A stretch of 64,000 nucleotides of DNA from Actinoplanes subtropicus (lineage in GTDB: Bacteria > Actinomycetota > Actinomycetes > Mycobacteriales > Micromonosporaceae), in the NCBI RefSeq assembly GCF_000721705.1, contig NZ_JOJL01000009.1, positions 1 through 64,000 of the forward strand, given 5' to 3'. A program made the position numbers and the translations under genes. This document shows positions 34,740 through 42,460 of the stretch, piece after piece; within the stretch, counting starts at the first letter, position 1; the number at the start of each line of letters is the position of its first letter. The notes below the pieces were generated by a model. The model was given only the letters and a program-made list of their open reading frames with translations. It was not told the origin of the DNA and did no database searches.

Positions 34740-36167
34740 ATGACCGCGACGCTACCGGCCAAGATGTATCAGGCCGGCGTGCATCCGTACGCCGCGACCT
34801 ACTGGGACCCCGGTTACCGGCCCGCCGACACCGACCTGCTCGCCTGCTTCAAGGTGGTCGCCCAGGAGGGCGTGCCGCGCGAGGAGGCGGCCGCCGCGAT
34901 CGCCGCCGAGAGCTCCACCGGCACCTGGACGACGGTGTGGACCGACCTGCTCACCGATCTGGACCACTACAAGGGCCGCGCCTACCGGATCGAGGACGTG
35001 CCCGGCGACACACCGGCGTTCTACGCCTTCGTCGCGTACCCCCTCGATCTCTTCGAGGAGGGATCCGTGGTCAACGTCCTGACGTCGCTGGCCGGCAACG
35101 TCTTCGGCTTCAAGGCGATCCGGTCGCTGCGGCTGGAGGACGTCCGCTTCCCGCTGGCCTTCGTGCTGACCTGCGGCGGCCCGCCGAACGGCATCCGGGT
35201 CGAGCGCGACAAGCTGGACAAGTACGGGCGGCCGCTGCTGGGCTGCACCATCAAGCCCAAGCTCGGGCTCTCCGCCCGCAACTACGGCCGGGCGGTGTAC
35301 GAGTGCCTGCGCGGCGGCCTCGACTTCACCAAGGACGACGAGAACATCAACTCGCAGCCGTTCATGCGCTGGCGCGACCGGTACGAGGCGGTGGCCAAAG
35401 CGATCCGGCAGGCCGAGGCGGAGACCGGCGAGCGCAAGGGCCACTACCTCAACGTCACGGCCGGCACGGTCGAGGACATGTTCGAGCGCGCCGAGTTCGC
35501 CCGCGAACTGGACATGCCGATCATCATGCACGACTACCTGACCGCCGGCTTCACCGCGCACGCCTCGCTGGCCAACTGGGCCCGCCGCAACGGCATGCTG
35601 CTGCACGTCCACCGCGCGCTGCACGCCGTGCTGGACCGCAACCCGCGGCACGGCATCCACTTCCGGGTGCTGACCAAGGCGCTGCGGCTGGCCGGCGGCG
35701 ACCACCTGCACTCCGGCACGGTGGTCGGCAAGCTGGAGGGCGACCGGCAGGCGACGCTGGGCTGGATCGACCTCATGCGCGAGTCCTTCGTGGCCGAGGA
35801 CCGCTCCCGCGGGATCTTCTTCGACCAGCACTTCGGGCACATGCCGGGGGTGTTCCCGGTGGCCTCCGGCGGCATCCACGTCGGGCACGTCCCGGCCCTG
35901 GTCGACATCTTCGGCGACGACTCGGTGCTGCAGTTCGGCGGCGGCACGCTGGGCCACCCGTGGGGCAACGCGGCCGGCGCGACCGCGAACCGAGTCGCGG
36001 TCGAGGCCTGCGTGCTCGCCCGCAACGCCGGACAGAATCTCGACCGGGACGGTGCCGAGATCCTGCGCGCGGCGGCCGGGCACAGCCCGGAGCTCGAGGC
36101 AGCCCTGCAGACCTGGGGCGACGTGCGCTTCGAATTCGACGTGGTCGACAAGATCGACCAGGCCTGA
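34740..36167 (+). CDS. cbbL: RuBisCO large subunit, form I
   Basis: A 475-residue RuBisCO large chain. All key segments are present: [20 protein letters not shown] with the catalytic Asn, [19 protein letters not shown] with the carbamylated Lys198, [24 protein letters not shown] with loop-6 Lys331, and [10 protein letters not shown]. It carboxylates ribulose bisphosphate. Gene context and small-subunit partner mark it as form I, probably of the red-like or actinobacterial (IE) branch; that placement needs a tree. ATG 34740 is chosen because GGAGGAG is seven to eight bases upstream, better than the ATG at 34734. Confidence 0.97.
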   Translation: MTATLPAKMYQAGVHPYAATYWDPGYRPADTDLLACFKVVAQEGVPREEAAAAIAAESSTGTWTTVWTDLLTDLDHYKGRAYRIEDVPGDTPAFYAFVAYPLDLFEEGSVVNVLTSLAGNVFGFKAIRSLRLEDVRFPLAFVLTCGGPPNGIRVERDKLDKYGRPLLGCTIKPKLGLSARNYGRAVYECLRGGLDFTKDDENINSQPFMRWRDRYEAVAKAIRQAEAETGERKGHYLNVTAGTVEDMFERAEFARELDMPIIMHDYLTAGFTAHASLANWARRNGMLLHVHRALHAVLDRNPRHGIHFRVLTKALRLAGGDHLHSGTVVGKLEGDRQATLGWIDLMRESFVAEDRSRGIFFDQHFGHMPGVFPVASGGIHVGHVPALVDIFGDDSVLQFGGGTLGHPWGNAAGATANRVAVEACVLARNAGQNLDRDGAEILRAAAGHSPELEAALQTWGDVRFEFDVVDKIDQA

Positions 36168-36177
36168 GGGAGAGCTC

Positions 36178-36480
36178 ATGGAGATGAAGACCGGAACCTA
36201 CTCCTACCTGCCGCCGCTGACCCCGGCGCAGATCCGCGGGCAGGTGCGGCACATCGTCGCGGCCGGCTGGATCCCGGCCGTCGAGCACTGCGCGCCCGCG
36301 GACGCGCCGGGCGCCTACTGGTCGATGTGGAAGCTCCCGCTGTTCGGCGTCCAGGAGCCGGACGTGGTGCTGGCCGAACTGGACGCCTGCCGGGCCGCCA
36401 ACCCGGCGCACCTGGTGCGGGTGCTCGGCTACGACCCGAAGCGCCAGACACTGGGCCTGGCCTTCGTGACACATCGCTGA
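36178..36480 (+). CDS. cbbS: RuBisCO small subunit
   Basis: A 100-residue RuBisCO small chain: TYSYLPPLTPAQIRGQV near the start, AYWSMWKLPLFGV and ACRAANPAHLVRVLGYD, ending soon after LGLAFVTHR. Red-type (form IC/ID) small subunits normally carry a C-terminal extension of about 30 residues forming a central beta hairpin; this protein lacks it. It caps the large-subunit octamer and tunes catalysis. It is ten bases downstream of cbbL, with GAGGGAGAG as ribosome binding site. No cbbX or cbbQ/O gene follows. Confidence 0.95.
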   Translation: MEMKTGTYSYLPPLTPAQIRGQVRHIVAAGWIPAVEHCAPADAPGAYWSMWKLPLFGVQEPDVVLAELDACRAANPAHLVRVLGYDPKRQTLGLAFVTHR

Positions 36481-36507
36481 CGGCGGCGATATGGCAGCGT
36501 GGGGCGG

Positions 36508-37212
36508 GTGACCACGGACATCCTCACGTACGGCTCCGACCAGCCGCGCCGGCTCTCCCGGCGCGGCTGGATCGCCGTGCTCGCCGTGGGGCTGGCGGTC
36601 GTCGGGGGCCTGGCGGCGTGGCGGCTCCGGCCGGTGCCGGCGCCGGCGTTCCGGCTGATCGACCTCCAAGGGGTGTACGCCGGGATGGTGCGCTCCGACG
36701 GCCAGAACGACGCCGGGGTCATCGATCCGGGCCGGGTCGTCGCGGAGGCCGAGACCGTCTCCCCCGCCGCCTGCGAGCCGCTGTTCGAGGCGAGCGTGCT
36801 GAACCGGCCGCCGGCCGCGGCGCTCGACGGCGTCGGCACGTTCTGGGCGCTCGGCCCGACCGGGGTCTCGTTGTTCAGTTACCGGTTCGCCGGCGTCGCC
36901 GGGGCCGGCCGGGAGTTCGCCCGGCTGGCCGCGGCCTACGACGGCTGCCGGGGCGCCCGGGTGTCGGTGACCGGGCGGCTGACGGCGGCCGGGCAGCTGA
37001 TCGGGGTGCGGCGGGATCGCGTACAGCTGGCTTATGTTCTTGCATCCGCGGACGGCACCAAGCTGGCGGTGCACGTGCTGGCCTTCAGCAACACGGTGTC
37101 GTGGCAGTACCGGTACGAGCCGGTGCCCGGCCCCTACGACACGCGGACCGCGCAGAACGTGATGGATTCGCTCGCCGACCAGATGCGCGCGGTGCAGGCG
37201 TTACGCCACTGA
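36508..37212 (+). CDS. Membrane-anchored hypothetical protein
   Basis: A protein of about 234 residues with an Arg-rich N-terminus and a single membrane helix (GWIAVLAVGLAVVGGLAAW), then an extracytoplasmic domain containing two cysteines (AACEPLFEASV and DGCRGARV). The C-terminal stretch includes TVSWQYRYEPVPGPYDT. It resembles actinobacterial sensor-domain/PknH-like lipoprotein exteriors in general shape, but I do not recognise it firmly. The GTG start is uncertain (36499 or 36508). It lies 27 bases after cbbS but shows no link to carbon fixation. Its end overlaps the convergent lipase gene. Confidence 0.65.
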   Translation: MTTDILTYGSDQPRRLSRRGWIAVLAVGLAVVGGLAAWRLRPVPAPAFRLIDLQGVYAGMVRSDGQNDAGVIDPGRVVAEAETVSPAACEPLFEASVLNRPPAAALDGVGTFWALGPTGVSLFSYRFAGVAGAGREFARLAAAYDGCRGARVSVTGRLTAAGQLIGVRRDRVQLAYVLASADGTKLAVHVLAFSNTVSWQYRYEPVPGPYDTRTAQNVMDSLADQMRAVQALRH

Positions 37213-38022
37213 CACCCGGGCGCGCTCCCGCTGGGCCTGAGCATGGCCGGCCCGGGCCGCCGGTGCTCGCCGGGCCGGATCGAGCACGTTGCGGCCGAAG
37301 GCGCGTTTCGCCGCCTGGTCCGGCTCGATCAGGACGACCTTGGCGCCCAGTCCGGCGATCTGTCGCTTGATCCGGGTGGTGGGGCCGAAGCCGGCGGTCA
37401 CCGGCGCGAGGATCACCACCTCGTCGCAGCCGGCGGCGAGGTCGGCGTTGACCGGGGAGCGCACGCCACCGTCGACGTAGCGGCGCCCGCCGATGGTCAC
37501 CGGCGGCCACACGCACGGCACCGCGCAGCTGGCGGCGACCGCGTCCACCAGGTCGACGCCGCGGTCCCGGTCGAAGACCACGAACTCGCCAGTCAGCGCG
37601 TCGACCGCGGTGACCAGCAGCCGCCGCTCGGGCCAGGTCGCGTCGTTCAGGCGGGCGGCGATGACCGCGCGGCGCTCGGCCTCCGGCACGGTCGGCGCGG
37701 CGAGCGCCATGGCCCCGATCCGGGCCCGGGCCCGCTGCTCGTCGCGCCGGCCGGCCGCCACCCAGGCCCAGCGCAGGATCGTCGCCAGGCCCAGCCGGGC
37801 GGGGATCTCCGCGGCCGGCGGGGCGAGCTGGCCGGCGTACATGGCCGGCAGGTCGAGGCCGGTGGCCACCAGCGCGCCGACGACCGAGCCGGCCGACGTG
37901 CCGATGACCACGTCGGCGCCGGTGAGGTCGGCGCCCGCCTCCGCCAGGCCGGCCAGCATGCCGATCTCCCAGGCGACGCCGGTCACCCCGCCACCGCCCA
38001 GCACCAGTGCCCGTTTGGTCAT
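37201..38022 (-). CDS. Patatin-like phospholipase
   Basis: A 273-residue patatin-fold acyl hydrolase. The oxyanion-hole motif LGGGGVTGVAWEIGML is near residue 8, the nucleophile Ser is in VIGTSAGSVVGAL (GxSxG), and the dyad Asp lies in YVDGGVRSPVNA (DGG). Length fits bacterial RssA/YchK-like enzymes. It should hydrolyse phospholipid or other acyl esters in the cytoplasm. It stands alone, convergent with the membrane-anchored protein gene and following the peroxidase on the same strand. Confidence 0.92.
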   Translation of the reverse strand: MTKRALVLGGGGVTGVAWEIGMLAGLAEAGADLTGADVVIGTSAGSVVGALVATGLDLPAMYAGQLAPPAAEIPARLGLATILRWAWVAAGRRDEQRARARIGAMALAAPTVPEAERRAVIAARLNDATWPERRLLVTAVDALTGEFVVFDRDRGVDLVDAVAASCAVPCVWPPVTIGGRRYVDGGVRSPVNADLAAGCDEVVILAPVTAGFGPTTRIKRQIAGLGAKVVLIEPDQAAKRAFGRNVLDPARRAPAARAGHAQAQRERARVSVA

Positions 38023-38031
38023 AAGGGCACG

Positions 38032-39198
38032 CTAACCGAGTAGGGCGCGCCCGTACCAGTCCTCTTTGGACGTGACGCCGGGCAGCGCGAAGAAGTAGCC
38101 GCCGCCGAACGGCCGGAGGTAGTCGTTGAGCGGGTCCTCGGCCAGCCGTTTCTGCACCGCCTCGAAGCCGCGCCGCAGGTCCTGCTGGTACGCGCAGAAG
38201 ATCAGGCCCGCGTCCAGGTCGCCGCCGGGGACCATGCCGTCGTCGTAGTTGTACGGGCGGCGCAGGATGCGGCTGTTCGCCGTCTCCGCGGTACGTGGGT
38301 TGGCCAGCCGGATGTGCGCGTCGAGCGGGATGACCACGCCGGACGGGTCCCGCTCGTAGTCGGGCTGGTCGAGCTCGCGCACGCCGTCCAGCGGGGCGCC
38401 GCTGTCCCGCCGCCGGCCGATGATCGCCTCCTGTTCGGCCAGCGACACCCGGTCCCAGAACTCGGTGTGCATCCGGATGAACCGCAGCACCTGGTAGCTG
38501 CCGCCGGCCGCCCAGTCCGGCTCGCCGGCGCCGGCCCAGATCAGCTCGGCGCCCTCGGCCTCGACCGGGTTGCTGGTGCCGTCCTTGAAGCCCAGCAGGT
38601 TGCGCGGCGTCCCGGCCGGCCGCGGCGGACTGAGGAATCCGGCTCGCCGGTAGCGCAGCAGCAGGCTGCCCCGGGTGGCGCGGGCGATGTCACGCAGCGC
38701 GTGGTGGACCGTGTCCGGGTTGTCGGCGCAGATCTGCAGCAGCAGGTCGCCGTGGCACCACGCCGGGTCCAGCGCGTCGCCGGGGAAGACGCCCATGGTG
38801 GTCAGCGTGAGCGGCTTGCGGGCGGCCAGGCCGAAGCGCCCGTCGAACAGCGAGGCGCCGACCGAGACGGTGATGGTCAGCCGGTCGGCGGGGACGACCG
38901 GGCCGAGCACGCCGTTGTCGGCCGGCGGGGCGGTGATCGGGCCGGCCGGCGGTTCGCCGCCGGTGGTGAGGAAGCGGGCCCGGGTGGTGAGGGTCTGCAG
39001 CGCCGGCCGGAGCGACCCGACGACGTCGAAGGCGGCGAAGACGGCGTTGCGCTGCGACGGCGTGAAGATCCCGGCCTGGTGCGGCCCGTGGAACGAGGGC
39101 GTGTCGTCTTTCTTGCCCAACTGCGTCCCGGGCAGGGCGGCCACGGCGACCGCGCCGACGGTCAGCCTCTTCAGCACATCGCGACGGTTGACGGTCAC
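38032..39198 (-). CDS. efeB: DyP-type heme peroxidase EfeB
   Basis: A 388-residue DyP-type peroxidase with a twin-arginine signal (RRDVLKRLTVGAVAVAAL). The DyP signature GFKDGTSNP holds the distal catalytic Asp, and the proximal heme His is expected in the second half (IRMHTEFWDRVSLAEQEAI and downstream HIRLANPR). EfeB-type enzymes are exported folded, oxidise dyes and lignin-like phenols, and take part in heme or ferrous iron uptake. GTG 39198 overlaps the efeO stop (GTGA). No efeU permease is visible in the window. Confidence 0.93.
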   Translation of the reverse strand: MTVNRRDVLKRLTVGAVAVAALPGTQLGKKDDTPSFHGPHQAGIFTPSQRNAVFAAFDVVGSLRPALQTLTTRARFLTTGGEPPAGPITAPPADNGVLGPVVPADRLTITVSVGASLFDGRFGLAARKPLTLTTMGVFPGDALDPAWCHGDLLLQICADNPDTVHHALRDIARATRGSLLLRYRRAGFLSPPRPAGTPRNLLGFKDGTSNPVEAEGAELIWAGAGEPDWAAGGSYQVLRFIRMHTEFWDRVSLAEQEAIIGRRRDSGAPLDGVRELDQPDYERDPSGVVIPLDAHIRLANPRTAETANSRILRRPYNYDDGMVPGGDLDAGLIFCAYQQDLRRGFEAVQKRLAEDPLNDYLRPFGGGYFFALPGVTSKEDWYGRALLG

Positions 39199-40385
39199 GA
39201 GCCGGTCACCTCCAGCAGGCCGGGCGCTTGGGCCAGGAGTTCCAGCACACCGCCGAGATCGGCGTCGACATCCCGGCGTACGGCAATCGCATGTCTCAGC
39301 TTTTCCAGCGCGGCATGAGCGGCCGGGCGCAATTCGGGTCGGCGCTCGTCGAGCAGGGAGCCGAAGAGGTCGAGCAGCGCCTCGGTCGCGTCCACATCGG
39401 CCGCCATCTCGGCGAGGCCGGCGCCGGCACCCATGTCGGTCCGGCCGGTGCGGTGGAAACGCAAAGCATCTTCCAGGATTTCGTGTACGCGCAGCGGCAG
39501 GTCGACGGCGGCCGGCGTCGCGCCGGGCAGGTCCCCGCGCAACGCTGTCACCTGCTTGCCGACGGCCTCGACCAACGGGAGCAAGGTGCCGAGCGCCTCG
39601 CTGTGCCAGAGGCCGTACTCGATGCGGCGCAGGCCGGCGAAATCCTTGTCCCGCACCCCGGCCGGCAATCCCTGCGGCAGCCCATCGATCGCGTCCGCAT
39701 AGGCACCGAAGCTGCCGTACGCCGCGCCGACCCGATCCCAGGTCAGTTGCGCGGTGAGCCAGGCGGCCCGCGCCTTCGCCCGGTCGGAACCGGCCACGGC
39801 GGAGCGCAGCGCGGTGACATCCCTGGTCAGCTGATCCAGGACGCCGGCCACGTACTGCTGGTAGGCCTCGCGTACGGAAGCCTGCTCTTCCGGAAGAACC
39901 GGGGTCGTCGGCGTGTAGGGCAGGGCCAGGCACGGCGACGAGACGGCGAGGCGCAGGTAGCTGGCCGCGCGCTGGCTGATGCCGACCCGGAAGCCGGTGG
40001 CCGGGTCCTCGGTGAGCAACTGCGAGTTCTGGCCGGGCACGTCGGTGACCAGGTCGTAGCCGAGACCGGTCCAGCGCTTGCGCAGCGCGTCGACGGCCGC
40101 GGCGCCGGCGGTGGCCGAGGGCGGCATCAGGCTGTAGCGCGCGGAGATCGAGTACGTGCCCGGCGGGTCGGTGCAGGCGCCGATCGTGCTGATCGCCTCG
40201 GTGTACCGGATGTCCCGGGAGATGGCCTTGATGGCATCGGTGCGATATTTGTCGATCAACGCGCGCGCCTCAGGCTCGGTCGGCACGGGGGTCGCCGCTT
40301 CCGACGGGGCCAGGACGAAGGCCCCCGCCGCCGCCACGACGACGACCGTCGCGGCGGCGAGCAGGGTAATTCGGAAATTTACCAT
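39195..40385 (-). CDS. efeO: EfeO-like M75 (imelysin) protein with extra N-terminal domain
   Basis: A 396-residue exported protein. After a signal or anchor helix (ITLLAAATVVVVAAAGAFVL) comes a domain of about 130 residues with two or three Cys that I do not recognise, in place of the usual cupredoxin. The EfeO M75 domain follows, from VREAYQQYVAGVLDQL through LTWDRVGAAYGSFGAYADAI to AALEKLRHAI. The HxxE metal motif of the family reads RRIEYGLW here, so the His is Arg. It probably binds iron or a heme-linked metal and delivers it to EfeB. It begins one base after the stop of the upstream gene. Confidence 0.85.
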   Translation of the reverse strand: MVNFRITLLAAATVVVVAAAGAFVLAPSEAATPVPTEPEARALIDKYRTDAIKAISRDIRYTEAISTIGACTDPPGTYSISARYSLMPPSATAGAAAVDALRKRWTGLGYDLVTDVPGQNSQLLTEDPATGFRVGISQRAASYLRLAVSSPCLALPYTPTTPVLPEEQASVREAYQQYVAGVLDQLTRDVTALRSAVAGSDRAKARAAWLTAQLTWDRVGAAYGSFGAYADAIDGLPQGLPAGVRDKDFAGLRRIEYGLWHSEALGTLLPLVEAVGKQVTALRGDLPGATPAAVDLPLRVHEILEDALRFHRTGRTDMGAGAGLAEMAADVDATEALLDLFGSLLDERRPELRPAAHAALEKLRHAIAVRRDVDADLGGVLELLAQAPGLLEVTGS

Positions 40386-40386
40386 T

Positions 40387-42288
40387 TTAGTAGGTGAAGG
40401 AGTAACCGGCCGACGAGACCCCACACGACGAGACGTACAACGTGTAGGAGCCGTGCGGCAGGCCCGAGGGCAGGGTGAAGTCGGTCGACTGGGCCTCGCC
40501 TGCGGCACTGGTGATCATCGAACTGAAGTTGAACGTACGGGCGTAGTAGACGTGCCCGGCGCTGTCCCTCAGCGAGACGATCGGGTAGTTCTGCGGGTTC
40601 TGGTAGTCGTCCTCGCCCAGGCTCACCCGGCCGCTGAGCTGGGTGCCGGACAGGTGGTAGGTGCCGCTGCCGGTGATCGAGGTGACGGTCGGCCGCCAGG
40701 CGTCCTTGGGCGAGCCGATCGGCGTGTAGACCCAGTTGCGGCTGCCGGCGGCGGCCAGCACCTGGCCGTTGGGCAGGTTGATGAAGTTGACCGGCGCCCC
40801 GCCCGGGTCGTTCGGCTGGGTGATGATCGAGATCGTGTTGGTGGCCGGGTCGAACTCGTTGACGTTCGCGCCGGACGCCGACCCGCACTCGTTGGTCAGC
40901 CAGCTGCACTTCACCGAATCGAAGATGACCTTGCCGTTGCCCTCGGGCGTGGCGTACACGTCGTCGGTGAACGAACCCTGCGGGATCCCCGGGCCCTGCT
41001 GCCACGAGCCGGGGTCGCTGGGCTTCGCGCCGGGGGTGTAGATGACCGATGTGTTGTGGCCCATGGCGAGGATCCGGCCGTCGTACATCAGCGTGACGGT
41101 CGAGGTGTCCACACTGCCGTTGGCGTACGTGGACGGCGGGCGGGCCACCGTGTACCAGGCGTTGGCGGCCGGGTCGAAGCGGTAGGCGCCGCCGTTGCCG
41201 ATCGAGACGATCGAGCCGTCCGGCAGCGGTACCCAGCCGTCCTCGGCGGCCGGCGCGGGCCGGTTCGGGCCGGCGGTCCACTTCGCGGTCTTCCCGTCGA
41301 AGATCTGGGTACGGGCCTGCGCCTGGTCGCTGGAGACGATCCGGCCGTCCTTGAGGTGGGCGGTGCCGGTGTCCCAGAGGTTGCCGTAGAGACCGGACTG
41401 GCCGAGCGTCCAGGTGTTGGCCACCGGGTCGTACAGCTGCACGCCGTTGTGGTCGTTGGACGAACTGCCGGACGGCCACTGGTAGATGTACTCGCCGCCG
41501 GCCTGGTAGAACCGGCCGTCCGGCAGGAGCTGCTCCTGGGCGGCGCCGACCCCGTACGGGCTGGTCGCGAGCGACTTCCAGGTGCCCTTGGTGTAGTCGC
41601 CGAACTGATCGGGCACGAGCTTGACCCACTGGTGCAGGTCGCTGCCGTTGGACAGGATGCTGCCGTCGGAGAGCAGCCACATGAAGGTGCCCGCGCCGCC
41701 GTTGTACGGGTTGACCGGGACCGCGGTCCAGGTGCCCGGGGTGCCGGGGACGGCCGGCGGGGCGCCGGTCGGCGGAACACTGGTCGGCGGCGTGGTGGGC
41801 GAGGTGGTCGGCGGCGTCGTCGGGCTGGTGGTCGGCGGGGTGGTCGGTGACGTCGTCGGCGGCGTGGTGGTCGTGACCCCGCCCGTACACGCGATGCCGT
41901 TCAGGGTGAACGCCGTCGGCGACGGGTTGGAGCTGGTCCAGGCGCCGTTGAAGCCGAAGCTTGCGGTGCCGTTGGTCGCGATCGCGCCGTTGTAGCTGAC
42001 GTTGGTGGCGGTGACCGCGGCGCCGCTCTGGCTGACCGTCGCGTTCCAGGCCTGGGTCACGGTCTGGCCGGCGGCGTACGACCACTTCAGGGTCCAGCCG
42101 GTGATCGGGTCGCCGAGGTTGGTGATGGTGACGTTGGCGCCGAAGCCGCCGGTCCACTGCGAGCTGACCGCATAGGTCACCTGGCAGCCTGCTGCGGCGG
42201 CGTGGGCGACGACCGCGCCGGTGATCGCCAGCGCGACCGCGGTTGCGGTGCTCGCCGAGACGAGCATCCGGCGGAATCCTTTCCGCAT
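40387..42288 (-). CDS. Secreted CBM2 plus Kelch/galactose-oxidase-like propeller protein
   Basis: A 633-residue secreted protein. Signal peptide to about residue 32; a CBM2 cellulose-binding module follows (GCQVTYAVSSQWTGGFGANV ... NPSPTAFTLNGIACTG). A repetitive TTPPTTSP linker leads to a seven-bladed Kelch-type propeller (LLPDGRFYQAGGEY, VPLPDGSIVSIGNGGAYRF, MYDGRILAMGHN) and a C-terminal Ig-like domain. It resembles galactose/glyoxal oxidases, but the Tyr-His copper ligand pair is not evident, so enzyme activity is doubtful. ATG 42288 has AAGGAGAGG. It leads an operon with efeO and efeB. Confidence 0.85.
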   Translation of the reverse strand: MRKGFRRMLVSASTATAVALAITGAVVAHAAAAGCQVTYAVSSQWTGGFGANVTITNLGDPITGWTLKWSYAAGQTVTQAWNATVSQSGAAVTATNVSYNGAIATNGTASFGFNGAWTSSNPSPTAFTLNGIACTGGVTTTTPPTTSPTTPPTTSPTTPPTTSPTTPPTSVPPTGAPPAVPGTPGTWTAVPVNPYNGGAGTFMWLLSDGSILSNGSDLHQWVKLVPDQFGDYTKGTWKSLATSPYGVGAAQEQLLPDGRFYQAGGEYIYQWPSGSSSNDHNGVQLYDPVANTWTLGQSGLYGNLWDTGTAHLKDGRIVSSDQAQARTQIFDGKTAKWTAGPNRPAPAAEDGWVPLPDGSIVSIGNGGAYRFDPAANAWYTVARPPSTYANGSVDTSTVTLMYDGRILAMGHNTSVIYTPGAKPSDPGSWQQGPGIPQGSFTDDVYATPEGNGKVIFDSVKCSWLTNECGSASGANVNEFDPATNTISIITQPNDPGGAPVNFINLPNGQVLAAAGSRNWVYTPIGSPKDAWRPTVTSITGSGTYHLSGTQLSGRVSLGEDDYQNPQNYPIVSLRDSAGHVYYARTFNFSSMITSAAGEAQSTDFTLPSGLPHGSYTLYVSSCGVSSAGYSFTY

Positions 42289-42460
42289 CGTCCTCTCCTT
42301 GCGGCTCGGTGGAGGGCCGCGATGTCCCACTCATCGACGGTCATCATTGAACCGACAGCATGGAGGACGAAAACCTTTTCGGCAAGGGCTTGCCCGGTGT
42401 CGTCGCCACTTGCCGGGTCGGACGTTTGGCTCCGGCGCGGGCGGCTGATTTGATGGGCTG

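Noticed and set aside
40387..42288. Assigning galactose/glyoxal oxidase activity to the Kelch protein
   Set aside because: The Tyr-His and Cys-Tyr copper radical residues are not evident in the expected blades.
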